Both the position numbers and the translations under genes were made by a program. Positions 8,758 through 19,044 of a DNA stretch of 64,000 nt are shown here, piece after piece (position 1 is the first letter of the stretch; each line of letters opens with the position of its first letter). Location: assembly GCF_000340905.1 (NCBI RefSeq), contig NC_020284.1, positions 496,001 through 560,000 on the forward strand, read 5' to 3'. The stretch is from Candidatus Kinetoplastibacterium galatii TCC219 (GTDB lineage Bacteria > Pseudomonadota > Gammaproteobacteria > Burkholderiales > Burkholderiaceae_B). The notes beneath the pieces are model-generated. The model made no database searches and had not been told where the DNA came from. It worked only from the letters and a program-made list of their open reading frames with translations.

Positions 8758-9579
8758 TTAATTTAAATAACCTATACGACCAATATCATTAAAATTCATC
8801 CATATAAAAAATGCTTTACCAACGATATTATGATACGGAACAAACCCCCAATACCTACTATCGTAGCTATTATCTCTATTATCACCCATAACAAAATAAT
8901 TATCATCAGGAACTACACAAATAAAGTTACCATCTTGATATTTAAAATTTTCAATAAAAGGAAAATCAAAACATGGAATGATGGGGCTATTATATCCTTC
9001 GTTTGATAAAATTTTATAAACAATATTATTATCTAGTGACTCACTATACTTGTTAATAAAATGCATTGAGTCATGATCATAATAAAAACCGTCTTTATTA
9101 TTATTTATTTCAATACCATTAATTGATAATATCTTGTTATGATATGCTATCTTGTCACCAGGTAGACCTATTATGCGTTTTATATAGTCAACTTTTTTGG
9201 AGTAAGGATAATGAAATACAATCACATCTCCTCGTTTAGGTTTCGATATTGATAGAATATCATAATTTATAAATGGTAACTTTATGTTATAGCTATGCTT
9301 ATTTACTATGATAAAATCACCAGGTTGCAAAGTAGGTAGCATAGATTCAGAAGGAATACGAAAGGGCTCACATATGAAAGATCTGAATAAGAAAACTATT
9401 AATAGAACAGGAAAAATACTTATAGAGTAGCTTGTTAAAAGAAAGAATTTTTTTATAAAAAAACTATCCGACCTTTTTATAATATTTTTTCTTGCTTGCA
9501 AATATAAGATATCGATTAGTCGTAATATACCTGTTAACACTAATATAATAAACAAGAAGAAATTGAAGTATTGACTCAT
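8758..9579 (-). CDS. lepB: Signal peptidase I
   Basis: A 273-residue membrane-anchored serine protease that removes signal peptides of Sec and Tat substrates. Two membrane segments (about 4-28 and 47-67) precede the catalytic domain. The nucleophile is Ser79 in PSESMLPT and the general base is Lys134 in DYIKRIIGLPGD; the GDNRDNSYDSR box lies near the end. It sits between lepA (14 bp upstream) and rnc (5 bp downstream), the standard order. Window genes whose products would use it include the porin, MucD and Par27. Confidence 0.96.
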   Translation of the reverse strand: MSQYFNFFLFIILVLTGILRLIDILYLQARKNIIKRSDSFFIKKFFLLTSYSISIFPVLLIVFLFRSFICEPFRIPSESMLPTLQPGDFIIVNKHSYNIKLPFINYDILSISKPKRGDVIVFHYPYSKKVDYIKRIIGLPGDKIAYHNKILSINGIEINNNKDGFYYDHDSMHFINKYSESLDNNIVYKILSNEGYNSPIIPCFDFPFIENFKYQDGNFICVVPDDNYFVMGDNRDNSYDSRYWGFVPYHNIVGKAFFIWMNFNDIGRIGYLN

Positions 9580-9593
9580 AAGATTAATAAATT

Positions 9594-11387
9594 TTACTTG
9601 TCATCAACTTTTAGAACAGCTAGAAAAGCATCTTGTGGTATTTCAATATTACCGACATTTTTCATTCTTTTTTTCCTGCTTTTTGTTTTTCTAATAATTT
9701 TTTTCTTTCTACTTATGTCCCCACCATAACATTTAGCTAATACATTCTTACGTAGTGCTTTAACATTTTCGCGTGCTATGATATCTGAACCTATGGCGGC
9801 CTGAATAACAACATCATACATTTGTCTAGGTATGACAGATCTCATGCGTATTACCATATTACGAGCGCGCAAACGAGAATTTTCACGATGAACTATCATA
9901 GATAGGGCATCAATTTTATTACCATTTATAATAACATCAACTTTTACTACATTAGCGGTACGATACTCTAAAAATTCATAATCCATAGAAGCATAACCAT
10001 GAGATATAGACTTTAAACGATCAAAGAAATCTAAAACAATTTCAGCTAATGGTATCTCATAGGTTATATTTACCTGACGACCATAATAAACCATATCTAC
10101 CTGAATTCCACGCTTACTATTGCATAAAGTCATAACCACACCAACATAGTCTTTAGGCATGAATAGTTTAACACTGACTATTGGCTCACGAATCTCTTCC
10201 AGAGATCCAGGTATTGGCATATGAGAAGGACTACTAATCATTTCCACAGTGCCATTTTTTCTCACAACCTGATATACCACAGATGGAGCAGTGGTAATTA
10301 TATTCATATTAAATTCACGTTCTAGTCTTTCCTGAACAATTTCCATATGCAATAAACCAAGGAAACCACAGCGAAAACCAAAACCTAATGCTTCAGAAGC
10401 TTCAGGCTCAAATATTAATGAAGCATCATTTAGCTTTAATTTATCTAAAGATATATGTAGTTGCTCATACTCAGAATTTTCAACTGGATAAATTCCAGCA
10501 AAAACTTGAGATTGAACCTCTTTGAATCCAGGCAAAGGCTCTGTTGATGGATTAATATATGTAGTAATAGTATCACCGACCCTAGCATGTTGAAGATCTC
10601 TAATACCAGCAACGACAAAACCAACATCACCAGATGATAAAGAATTCCTTAATTCTGTCTTAGGTGTAAATACTCCTGTTTGTTCACATATATAAGTACA
10701 ATTAGTAGACATAAATAGAATCTTATCTTTTGGTTTTAGAACTCCATTTTTAATTCTAACTAAAGCAACTACTCCTATATAACTATCAAACCAAGAATCT
10801 ATAATCAATGCCTGTAAAGGTTCGTTAAAAGAGCCTTTAGGAGCAGGTATTTTTGTAACTATTAGCTCTAAAATATCATCTATTCCTAATCCCGTTTTTG
10901 CGCTTATAGAAATAGCATCTTTAGAATCTATACCTATGAAATCCTCAATCTCTTTTTTAACACTATCAGGATCAGATTGAGGTAAATCAATTTTATTGAG
11001 CACTGGAAAAACCTCAACACCCAAATCGATAGCCATATAACAATTAGCAACAGTCTGGGCCTCTACACCTTGAGATGCATCAACAACCAATAAAGCACCT
11101 TCGCATGCAGAAAGAGAACGACTAACCTCATATGAGAAATCTACATGACCTGGTGTATCTATCATATTCAATTTATACGTAATACCATCTTTTGCAATAT
11201 AATTCAGACAGACAGTTTGTGCCTTAATTGTTATCCCACGCTCTCTTTCTATATCCATAGAGTCTAATATCTGATTAGACATTTCTCTCTCTACCAAGCC
11301 ACCACATTTCTGTATTAAACGATCGGCTAAGGTTGATTTGCCATGATCAATATGTGCAATAATGGAAAAATTACGAATGTGTTTCAT
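9594..11387 (-). CDS. lepA: Elongation factor 4 (LepA), ribosomal back-translocase GTPase
   Basis: A 597-residue translational GTPase of normal length. The G1 motif AHIDHGKST (11-19), DTPGH in domain I and NKID are intact, and the C-terminal LepA-specific domain is very basic (a [16 protein letters not shown] stretch close to the end). EF4 acts on stalled or mis-translocated ribosomes and influences initiation. It follows mucD by 54 bp and precedes lepB by 14 bp. Confidence 0.98.
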   Translation of the reverse strand: MKHIRNFSIIAHIDHGKSTLADRLIQKCGGLVEREMSNQILDSMDIERERGITIKAQTVCLNYIAKDGITYKLNMIDTPGHVDFSYEVSRSLSACEGALLVVDASQGVEAQTVANCYMAIDLGVEVFPVLNKIDLPQSDPDSVKKEIEDFIGIDSKDAISISAKTGLGIDDILELIVTKIPAPKGSFNEPLQALIIDSWFDSYIGVVALVRIKNGVLKPKDKILFMSTNCTYICEQTGVFTPKTELRNSLSSGDVGFVVAGIRDLQHARVGDTITTYINPSTEPLPGFKEVQSQVFAGIYPVENSEYEQLHISLDKLKLNDASLIFEPEASEALGFGFRCGFLGLLHMEIVQERLEREFNMNIITTAPSVVYQVVRKNGTVEMISSPSHMPIPGSLEEIREPIVSVKLFMPKDYVGVVMTLCNSKRGIQVDMVYYGRQVNITYEIPLAEIVLDFFDRLKSISHGYASMDYEFLEYRTANVVKVDVIINGNKIDALSMIVHRENSRLRARNMVIRMRSVIPRQMYDVVIQAAIGSDIIARENVKALRKNVLAKCYGGDISRKKKIIRKTKSRKKRMKNVGNIEIPQDAFLAVLKVDDK

Positions 11388-11441
11388 AAATCAAATACTT
11401 TTCATATTATAAATTAGATGTAATTTTAAAAATATATAATT

Positions 11442-12920
11442 CTATTTAAATTTTATAGGTACCCATTGAGTTTGTTCACCACGTCTTACAAGTAAAGCTA
11501 TGGATTTGCTTTTACTAAGGGCCTTAAGATGTTTCTCAAAATCCTTAACTCCATTTATACAATACTCATTAATGGCAAGTATAATATCTCCTTGTTTCAA
11601 GCCACAAGAAGCTGATATTCCAAATGATCCTTTTACTAATAATCCGCCATTTATGCGTAAACTTGAGCAAATATCGTTAGGTAAATTTGAGACTTTCAGA
11701 CCAATATTATCAAAAACAACAGAATCTTTGTCTAATTCATGATTATTTTCAACAATACAAGCTTTATCAAACTGAAATTCTCCTATTTTAATGTCTAGCA
11801 TTATTTTTTTTCCATGACGAAAGACAATTAAGGTAGATTTGCTTCCTGGTTTTGCTTGTCCAACTATACGAGGTAAATCTGTGTATTTTTTTATATTCTC
11901 ATTATTGAAACTTAAGATAACATCACCAGCAACAACACCCGCAATATCTGCTGGACTACCGTGCTCAACATAACTAACCAAGGCGCCGTAAGGTTTTATT
12001 AATCCAAGAGCATCAGCAACTTCTTTACTTATCTCTCCTATATGTACTCCAATTCTTCCGCGTATAACCTTACCTGACAATCGTAATTGGTCTGCAACTC
12101 TCATAGCTTCATCTATTGGTATAGACAGAGAAATACCCATGAATCCGCCACTACGTGATATTATTTGAGAATTTACTCCAATCACTTCACCATTTAAATT
12201 CAGTAAAGGACCTCCAGAATTTCCAGGGTTAACTGCTACATCAGCCTGTATAAATGATAAATACTCACCAGTATCTCTACCTATAGCACTCACAATACCA
12301 GCAGTAACTGTAGAATCCAATCCAAATGGAGAACCTATTGCTAAAACCCATTGTCCTTTTTTAACTAAGTCAACTCTTCCTATTGACACAGGTTTAGTAT
12401 TCTTACTATCTATTTTTAGTAAAGCAATATCTGTACGATCATCTGCCCCAATAACTTTCGCTGTAAACTCTTTACCATCATCAAGAGTAACAATTATTTC
12501 TGTTGAGTCTATAACAACATGATTATTAGTTAATATATAGCCATCATCAGAAATAAAAAAACCAGACCCCATTCCTCTCGGAATTGTTTTCTCTTCATTA
12601 GTCTGCGGAGGATAAATAGGAATAGGTTGTTGTAATTGTGGACCAAAAAACCATCTGAAAAAATCATAAGGATCATTATTAAAACCACTACTATCTCTAT
12701 TTGTTATATTTGTCATAGTGCGTATATTAACAACAGAGGACTCTACTTTTTCAACAATACTTGTAAAATCTGGTAAATTTAAAGAATGATTATTTGTTAA
12801 ACCAACTATAGTTTGCGCATAGGAAGAAATATAGCACTGAGCTATGCACAATTTTATTATAATTAACGTTGACAAAAATATCCTAGAGCTAGAAAACTTA
12901 GATACTTTAATTTCCAACAT
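11442..12920 (-). CDS. mucD: Periplasmic serine protease, DegP/MucD type
   Basis: A 492-residue HtrA-family protease-chaperone for misfolded envelope proteins. An N-terminal hydrophobic segment (about 13-36) acts as a signal sequence. The trypsin-like triad is His134 (TNNHVV), Asp164 (DRTDIAL) and Ser235 (NPGNSGGP). Two PDZ domains follow (about 280-375 and 395-485). GAGGA lies about 7 nt before the ATG. In Bordetella-like relatives this gene is preceded by rpoE-rseA-rseB; here fabF is next upstream after 156 bp of non-coding DNA, so envelope-stress control by sigma-E is unlikely at this locus. Downstream it continues into lepA. Confidence 0.93.
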   Translation of the reverse strand: MLEIKVSKFSSSRIFLSTLIIIKLCIAQCYISSYAQTIVGLTNNHSLNLPDFTSIVEKVESSVVNIRTMTNITNRDSSGFNNDPYDFFRWFFGPQLQQPIPIYPPQTNEEKTIPRGMGSGFFISDDGYILTNNHVVIDSTEIIVTLDDGKEFTAKVIGADDRTDIALLKIDSKNTKPVSIGRVDLVKKGQWVLAIGSPFGLDSTVTAGIVSAIGRDTGEYLSFIQADVAVNPGNSGGPLLNLNGEVIGVNSQIISRSGGFMGISLSIPIDEAMRVADQLRLSGKVIRGRIGVHIGEISKEVADALGLIKPYGALVSYVEHGSPADIAGVVAGDVILSFNNENIKKYTDLPRIVGQAKPGSKSTLIVFRHGKKIMLDIKIGEFQFDKACIVENNHELDKDSVVFDNIGLKVSNLPNDICSSLRINGGLLVKGSFGISASCGLKQGDIILAINEYCINGVKDFEKHLKALSKSKSIALLVRRGEQTQWVPIKFK

Positions 12921-13076
12921 TTATAAATCCTCATTTTAAAATATAACAAGTAAGAAAATAATATAACTAATTAAGAAAAAGTGTATTACCTAAAATTACA
13001 AGTATCATTCCAGTGAAACTACTTTTAAAAACCAAATAACTAATCTGAAAATTACATACCATCAAATCTATGTAAA

Positions 13077-14306
13077 CTACATCTTTCGAATAATAATAGT
13101 CCCATTGGTGCCACCAAAACCAAATGAATTAGAAATAGCTATATTAATATTCATATCCCTAGCATTTTTTGTACAATAGTCCAAATCACAATCATTATCC
13201 TGGTTAAACACATTAATAGTTGGAGGAGATACTTGTTTATAAACAGCCATAGCTGTAAATACCGCCTCGATGCCACCAGCTGCTCCTAATAAATGACCAG
13301 TCATGGATTTGGTTGAATTAACCACCAAATCATATGCGTGATCTTTAAAAACCATTTTTAGAGCACTAGTTTCATTCCTATCCCCTATAATAGTAGAAGT
13401 TCCATGAGCATTAACATAATCTACTTGATCATAATTAATATTGCCATTCTTTAATGCTATTAACATACCAGCACAGGCTCCTTCTTTATTAGGAGATGTA
13501 ATATGAAAAGCATCAGAACTCATGCCATACCCAACTAACTCTCCATAAATTCTAGCACCACGACGTTTTGCATGCTCATACTCTTCTAATACAACAACGC
13601 CTGCTCCTTCACCTAATACAAATCCATCCCTGTCTCTATCCCAAGGTCTAGAAGCTGTTTTAGGATCATCGTTGCGTATAGATAAAGCACGCATAGATGC
13701 AAAACCACCCACACCAAGTGGAGAAACTGTTGATTCAGCCCCTCCTGCTAACATTACATCAGCATCACCGTATTCTATTAAACGAGATGCATCCCCTATA
13801 CAATGTAATCCAGTAGTGCAAGCAGATACGACAGCATAACTAGGACCTTTAAAACCATAAAGTATCGAAACATGTCCAGATATTAGATTAATAAGAGAAG
13901 CAGGAACAAAAAATGGAGATATTCTACGCAAACCTTTTTCTAGAACTTCAGTCTGTGTTTCCTCTATTTTCTGCAAACCTCCTATACCAGATCCTACTAT
14001 AACACCAACTCTATTAGCATTATTTTCATTTAATTCTAAACCACAATCTTTCCAGGCTTGTATACTAGCTGCAATACCATAATGAATAAAAGTATCCATA
14101 TGACGAGCATCTCTAGCTGGAATATAACTTGTAATATCAAAATCAGTAACTTCTCCAGCTATATGAACAGAAAGATCAGACGGATCAAATTTAGTAATTA
14201 ATCCAACACCAGAAACACCGTTAACAATACTATCCCATGCAGTATTTAAACTATTACCAACAGGTGAAACTATACCAAGACCAGTAATAACCACTCGCCG
14301 TTTCAA
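13077..14306 (-). CDS. fabF: 3-oxoacyl-ACP synthase II
   Basis: A 409-residue condensing enzyme that extends acyl-ACP with malonyl-ACP. The Cys-His-His triad is visible: Cys163 in VVSACTTG, a histidine in VNAHGTST (about 302), and a histidine in STKSMTGHLLGAAGG (about 339). The C-terminal ISNSFGFGGTNG motif is intact. It is the last gene of the rpmF-plsX-fabHDG-acpP-fabF block, 118 bp after acpP, with a stem-loop in the gap that may reduce read-through. Confidence 0.97.
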   Translation of the reverse strand: MKRRVVITGLGIVSPVGNSLNTAWDSIVNGVSGVGLITKFDPSDLSVHIAGEVTDFDITSYIPARDARHMDTFIHYGIAASIQAWKDCGLELNENNANRVGVIVGSGIGGLQKIEETQTEVLEKGLRRISPFFVPASLINLISGHVSILYGFKGPSYAVVSACTTGLHCIGDASRLIEYGDADVMLAGGAESTVSPLGVGGFASMRALSIRNDDPKTASRPWDRDRDGFVLGEGAGVVVLEEYEHAKRRGARIYGELVGYGMSSDAFHITSPNKEGACAGMLIALKNGNINYDQVDYVNAHGTSTIIGDRNETSALKMVFKDHAYDLVVNSTKSMTGHLLGAAGGIEAVFTAMAVYKQVSPPTINVFNQDNDCDLDYCTKNARDMNINIAISNSFGFGGTNGTIIIRKM

Positions 14307-14376
14307 CTGACGCTCCTTAACTAGAAAAAACGGTTGCTTAAGATAAACTTATAAATTAAGGCTAAACATAAATTAA

Positions 14377-14421
14377 TTTGGCATTATAATTTACAAGTTA
14401 TCTAGAGCAAAAAATGCCAAA
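14377..14421 (-). terminator. Candidate acpP-fabF attenuator stem-loop
   Basis: A perfect 9-bp inverted repeat (AATGCCAAA with TTTGGCATT) with a 27-nt loop begins 4 nt after the acpP stop. Only a short, interrupted T-rich stretch follows, so it may act as a partial terminator or a 3'-end stabiliser that raises acpP mRNA relative to fabF. Confidence 0.45.
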
Positions 14422-14424
14422 ATA

Positions 14425-14658
14425 TCACTTGTTGGCTGAGATATAATCTATAGCCTGTTGAACTGTTGTAATTTTTTCTGCATCCTCATCAGGTATTTCA
14501 GTCTCAAATTCGTCTTCCAACGCCATAACCAATTCAACCATATCAAGAGAGTCAGCTCCAAGATCATCTATAAAAGATGAATCATTACTTATATCAGTCT
14601 CACCAACACCTAATTGCTCAGATACAATCTTTCTAACACGCTGCTCAATGCTATCCAT
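14425..14658 (-). CDS. acpP: Acyl carrier protein
   Basis: A 77-residue acidic four-helix carrier of growing acyl chains. The phosphopantetheine attachment site is Ser37 in [11 protein letters not shown]. The frame extends four codons upstream to a TTG, but a GGGGAT ribosome-binding site lies 5 nt before the ATG at 14658 and MDSIEQRV matches the family start. It sits in canonical position between fabG and fabF. The 109-bp gap to fabG may hold its own promoter. No holo-ACP synthase (acpS) is found in this window. Confidence 0.97.
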   Translation of the reverse strand: MDSIEQRVRKIVSEQLGVGETDISNDSSFIDDLGADSLDMVELVMALEDEFETEIPDEDAEKITTVQQAIDYISANK

Positions 14659-14767
14659 GCATATCCCCAAATTACAATAACAAAATTACAAAAATATCAC
14701 TTAATAAAACTACAAATGGTTTACTACAATTAATTCTATAAGAATATATCAATATGTGAACAATATT

Positions 14768-15502
14768 CTACATGTACATACCTCCATTAACATGTAATGT
14801 AGTCCCATTTATATAACTAGCTCTGGAGCTGGCTAAAAATGATACAGCATACGCAACATCATCTTCAGAACCAAGTCGACCTGATGGAATTTGTTTTACT
14901 AATGCATCAATTCTTTCTTTGCTTATAGCTCTTGTCATACTTGTGTCTATAAAACCGGGGGCTACACAATTTACAGTTATCCCACGACGACCTATCTCTT
15001 TAGCTAAAGATTTTGAAAAACCAGAAATGGCAGCTTTTGAGGCCGAATAGTTAGTTTGACCAATATTACCCATAGAACCAATAACCGAAGTAATATTTAT
15101 TATACGACCCCATCTTTTTTTTATCATATTATGTAAAACAAACTTAGTAATATGAAAAACAGAATTAAGATTAGTATCAATCACATTATTCCAATCTTCA
15201 TTTTTCATTTTTATAAGGAGAATATCTCTTGTGATACCAGCATTATTTACCAAAATATCAATATTAAAACCATCACTTACGAGACAATCTAAAGATATTT
15301 TACAATTATCAATATTATTAACATCGAAAACTATACCTTTAACTCCAAAGTTTCCTAAATCATCATTAATTATTTCTAATCCAGATTCAGTAGTAGCTGT
15401 TCCTACAACACTTGCACCTCTACAAGCTAATTCTTTTGCAACTGCTCTACCTATACCTCTTGTCGCTCCAGTTACAAAAGCATTCTTCCCTTTCAGTTCC
15501 AT
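14768..15502 (-). CDS. fabG: 3-oxoacyl-ACP reductase
   Basis: A 244-residue short-chain dehydrogenase that reduces 3-oxoacyl-ACP with NADPH. The nucleotide-binding TGATRGIG motif is at 11-18, NNAG at about 86-89, and the catalytic Ser139, Tyr152 and Lys156 are in the ITSVIG and YSASK stretches. The C-terminus ends in LHVNGGMYM as expected. It follows fabD by 18 bp. Confidence 0.97.
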   Translation of the reverse strand: MELKGKNAFVTGATRGIGRAVAKELACRGASVVGTATTESGLEIINDDLGNFGVKGIVFDVNNIDNCKISLDCLVSDGFNIDILVNNAGITRDILLIKMKNEDWNNVIDTNLNSVFHITKFVLHNMIKKRWGRIINITSVIGSMGNIGQTNYSASKAAISGFSKSLAKEIGRRGITVNCVAPGFIDTSMTRAISKERIDALVKQIPSGRLGSEDDVAYAVSFLASSRASYINGTTLHVNGGMYM

Positions 15503-15520
15503 AAAGCAAATCTCAAAGAA

Positions 15521-16450
15521 TTAATTAATAAGCACAAGTGCTTCCTTTAATGAATTATAATCTTTAATAGGAATTGTTACTAACTCTGAATCTATACGCC
15601 TAATTAAGTTAGATAAAACACTACCAGGTCCAAGCTCTACAATATGAGTTATACCAGCACTCTTCATATATTTCACAGTTTCTACCCAACGTACAGGATT
15701 CCAAGATTGACGTACTAACGCATCACGAATAAAAACAGGATCTTTTTCTACTTTAACATCTACATTATTCACAACATCTATTTTCGGTGTTTTTATATCA
15801 ATACAGGAAAGAAAATTAAATAAATCCTTAGATATCGGTTTTAATATTGTGGAATGAAATGGCGCTGAAACTGGGAGAATAATAGTACGTTTTGCGCCAA
15901 AAGTTTTTGCCTCTTTACATGCGCTAATAACAGATTCCTTATGTCCTGCGATCACAATTTGTGTTGGAGAATTGTAATTAGCTATATCAACAATGTTACC
16001 ATCATTGCTATATCTATCACAGATTAGTATCATATCATCCTGATTTATGCCAATAATTGCAGCCATGGCTCCATCACCAACTGGAATAATAGATTGCATT
16101 AATTCTGCTCTATGACGAACTAACCGCAGACTATCGCTAAAAGAAATAGATCCAGAAGCAGCTAGTGCTGTATATTCTCCTAAACTATGCCCTGCCATGA
16201 CATCAGGATTTCTACCACCAAGTTCACGCCATACAAAAAAAAATGATAAGCATACAGCCAACATTACTGGTTGTGTATTAACAGTAAGATTTAGGTTTTC
16301 TAAAGGACCTTTTGATATCAAGCTGCCTAAATCTTGATCTAATATACTAGACGCCTCCAAAATAACACTATTTACTGTATCATTATCCCAAGAATCCAAC
16401 ATTCCTAAAGATTGGGAACCTTGTCCAGGAAAAACAAAAGCAACTTTCAT
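15521..16450 (-). CDS. fabD: Malonyl-CoA:ACP transacylase
   Basis: A 309-residue acyltransferase that loads malonyl groups onto ACP. The N-terminal FPGQGSQ motif is at 7-13, the nucleophile Ser89 is in GHSLGEYTAL, and the partner histidine is in SAPFHS (about 199). Length is normal. It lies between fabH (32 bp upstream) and fabG (18 bp downstream) in the fatty-acid initiation block. Confidence 0.96.
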   Translation of the reverse strand: MKVAFVFPGQGSQSLGMLDSWDNDTVNSVILEASSILDQDLGSLISKGPLENLNLTVNTQPVMLAVCLSFFFVWRELGGRNPDVMAGHSLGEYTALAASGSISFSDSLRLVRHRAELMQSIIPVGDGAMAAIIGINQDDMILICDRYSNDGNIVDIANYNSPTQIVIAGHKESVISACKEAKTFGAKRTIILPVSAPFHSTILKPISKDLFNFLSCIDIKTPKIDVVNNVDVKVEKDPVFIRDALVRQSWNPVRWVETVKYMKSAGITHIVELGPGSVLSNLIRRIDSELVTIPIKDYNSLKEALVLIN

Positions 16451-16482
16451 ATCAATTTCATAAATTATTTTTTAAAATTGTC

Positions 16483-17457
16483 CTATATGCGAACTAAGGA
16501 CGATCCCCAGGTAAATCCACCACCAACACCCTGAATTAGAACAAGATCACCATTTTTAATTCTACCATCTAACCTTGCAACATTAAAAGCAAGAGGTATA
16601 CTAGCAGCTGATGTATTAGCATGCTTGTCTACAGTTATAATAAACTTATCATCACTTACATTTAATCTGCGTCCTAACATCTTTATAATTCTTATATTAG
16701 CTTGATGTGGAATAAACCAATTCACATTACTTATATCAACACATGCCTTATTACACACTGCTCTAGCTGATTCTTCTAATACCTTTACAGCATTCTTAAA
16801 AACTGATTGTCCATCCATTTTTACAAAAGGACTACCTTTTATTTCACCTTTTTCAAAGTGTCCAGAAACACTCAAGATATCTGATATCGAGCCATCTGAA
16901 GATATGCAGGACGACAATATACCACAATCATAAGAAGCTGTAAGCACAAAAGCACCAGCTCCATCACCAAAAAGAACACATGTGCTGCGATCATTCCAAT
17001 CTAGGATACGAGAAAATTTTTCAGATCCAATTATAAGAACATTTTTGGCTTTTTTAGAACAAATGAAACTTTCAGCTGTTGATAAAGCATATACAAATCC
17101 ACTACAAGCTGCCTGCAAGTCAAAAGCAGCAGCACGATTAGCATTCAGCTTAGACTGAACAATACATGCAGTGCTCGGAAATATACAATCAGGAGTAGAA
17201 GTTGCCACTATTATTAAATCAATATCAGAAGCATTAATCCCAGAATCAGTTAATGCCATCTTAGCAGATTCAACAGCCATATAACTTGTATTAATATCAT
17301 CTTTGGCTAAATAACGTTGTTTAATACCGGTACGTTGTACAATCCAATCATCGGAAGTATGAATACCTCTAGATAATAAGTCCTTAGCTAGACTATTATT
17401 AGAAACAACTGTCGTTGGTAAAAAAGAACCAGAACCAACAATTCTGGTATATATCAT
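16483..17457 (-). CDS. fabH: 3-oxoacyl-ACP synthase III
   Basis: A 324-residue enzyme that starts fatty-acid synthesis by condensing acetyl-CoA with malonyl-ACP. The active-site cysteine is Cys118 in LQAACSG; the histidine (WFIPHQAN) and asparagine (KHANTSAAS) complete the triad. The open frame reaches an upstream ATG at 17478, but AGGAAG lies about 5 nt before the ATG at 17457 and MIYTRIVGSGS matches known FabH N-termini, so the later start is preferred. It follows plsX by 24 bp. Confidence 0.96.
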   Translation of the reverse strand: MIYTRIVGSGSFLPTTVVSNNSLAKDLLSRGIHTSDDWIVQRTGIKQRYLAKDDINTSYMAVESAKMALTDSGINASDIDLIIVATSTPDCIFPSTACIVQSKLNANRAAAFDLQAACSGFVYALSTAESFICSKKAKNVLIIGSEKFSRILDWNDRSTCVLFGDGAGAFVLTASYDCGILSSCISSDGSISDILSVSGHFEKGEIKGSPFVKMDGQSVFKNAVKVLEESARAVCNKACVDISNVNWFIPHQANIRIIKMLGRRLNVSDDKFIITVDKHANTSAASIPLAFNVARLDGRIKNGDLVLIQGVGGGFTWGSSLVRI

Positions 17458-17481
17458 AAAACTTCCTAGAGTTTGCATAGA

Positions 17482-18507
17482 TCAGTTTTTAGCTGACCTA
17501 AGTAGTTGATTAATTTGATATAGCTTATCTATTGTTCTTTCTAGAAGATTATTTATAATAGCCTCGCGAGAACGTTGCAAAGCAAAATAGAAAGATTTTA
17601 TATCAGCTGAACCATGACTTTTAAAAACAATGCCTCTTAGACCCAATAGAGATGCTCCATTATATCTCCTATTATCTAATCTATTTTTTAATCTTTTTAA
17701 CACCGGACTGGAAATAAAACCAGTAATCATTGAAAAATAATTTCGTCTAAATTCTTCTCTAACAGCCCCGGAAAACATCTTAGCAATACCTTCTGCTGAC
17801 TTTAATACAATATTTCCTACAAAACCATCACAGACTACAATATTAACAGTGCCATTAAATATGTCATGTCCCTCAACATTACCATAAAAATTTAGCGGGC
17901 TAGATAACAAAAGATTACTTGCTTCTTTAACAATCTCATTACCCTTTATAACCTCAGACCCAACATTCAGAAGCCCAATGCTAGGATTTTGAATATATTC
18001 AACCGCCTGTAACAAAGCAGTTCCCATTATAGAGAACTGTAATAAGTTCTTAGCAGAACAATCTACATTTGCTCCAAGATCCAGCATAGTTGTAGACCTA
18101 CCGTCATTGGTGGGAAGAGAAGCTGCAATAGCTGGGCGATCAATACCATCTAAGGTTTTTAGGGTATATCTTGATATTGCCATCCAAGCACCAGTATTCC
18201 CAGCAGAAATACAAGCATCAGCATTACCATCTTTAACCTGCTGAACAGCAATATGCATAGATGACTTTTTCTTTCTTCTAAGTGCTATATCCACAGAGTC
18301 ATCCATAGCCACAACTTCATCTGTATTGACTATATGTATTCTACTAAGAGGTACTCCATTAATAAGATTAATGGCTGATTTAATTAAAGGCTCAATACCA
18401 ACTAATATTATATCGACATCGCTATAATCATTAGCAAATTTAATAGATGCCGGCACTGTAACAGATAAACCAACATCTCCACCCATACAATCAATAGCAA
18501 TACGCAT
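17482..18507 (-). CDS. plsX: Phosphate acyltransferase PlsX
   Basis: A 341-residue enzyme that converts acyl-ACP to acyl-phosphate, the donor used by PlsY to begin phospholipid synthesis. Family signatures are IDCMGGDVG at the N-terminus, [11 protein letters not shown], the [11 protein letters not shown] segment, [13 protein letters not shown] and [16 protein letters not shown] near the end. It sits between rpmF (44 bp upstream) and fabH in the conserved arrangement. Confidence 0.96.
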   Translation of the reverse strand: MRIAIDCMGGDVGLSVTVPASIKFANDYSDVDIILVGIEPLIKSAINLINGVPLSRIHIVNTDEVVAMDDSVDIALRRKKKSSMHIAVQQVKDGNADACISAGNTGAWMAISRYTLKTLDGIDRPAIAASLPTNDGRSTTMLDLGANVDCSAKNLLQFSIMGTALLQAVEYIQNPSIGLLNVGSEVIKGNEIVKEASNLLLSSPLNFYGNVEGHDIFNGTVNIVVCDGFVGNIVLKSAEGIAKMFSGAVREEFRRNYFSMITGFISSPVLKRLKNRLDNRRYNGASLLGLRGIVFKSHGSADIKSFYFALQRSREAIINNLLERTIDKLYQINQLLRSAKN

Positions 18508-18551
18508 TGGCTGTGATTCAATTAACAGTATAATTACAAAACACCATAGTC

Positions 18552-18734
18552 TTAATCATCATTTTTTAAATCTATAACCTTTTTCCCTTTATAAAATCCA
18601 GTAGGACTTACATGATGACGAAGATGAATTTCTCCTGTTTTAGACTCTATTGCCGTGGAAGGCAATGACAAGAAATCATGAGAACGATGCTTACCTCTTC
18701 TGGAAGAAGATTTTTTATTTTGCTGAACTGCCAT
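18552..18734 (-). CDS. rpmF: 50S ribosomal protein L32
   Basis: A 60-residue basic ribosomal protein beginning [20 protein letters not shown] and ending in the family pattern [21 protein letters not shown] lies about 6 nt before the ATG. The usual partner yceD is not upstream; instead 310 bp without a gene separates rpmF from the divergent maf. An AT-rich TATAAT on the minus strand at about 18776-18781 may be the -10 element of the block, but no convincing -35 accompanies it. Confidence 0.96.
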   Translation of the reverse strand: MAVQQNKKSSSRRGKHRSHDFLSLPSTAIESKTGEIHLRHHVSPTGFYKGKKVIDLKNDD

Positions 18735-19044
18735 TATAACTCCCTAAAAATATCTAACCCAATAAATACGAAAGTATTATAATAATTAACGAAAATTAAA
18801 TAAATACCACCAATTAAATAAAATTTTAAAAAACACCAATAAGAAAATATCGTGATTAATAAGTATAATTTTGAGACTATAGATTAATCAACTTTCTATA
18901 CATTAAATGATGTTTGTTATTAATATGAATATACAAAAAGAACAATTTACTAAAAAACTAAAAGCATAACAGAACATGAATTTATAGGTTATTCTTAGAG
19001 TTATCATTCGTGATTCTAACACATCATTAAACAGCAGGATCATT
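18735..19044. other. 310-bp gap between divergent rpmF and maf; no gene seen
   Basis: This AT-rich spacer holds the start regions of both flanking genes. No frame in it resembles YceD (DUF177), which relatives carry directly upstream of rpmF. The only longer frame here (18903-19250, minus) mostly shadows maf and has no recognisable similarity. I see no RNA gene or strong hairpin. Confidence 0.6.
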
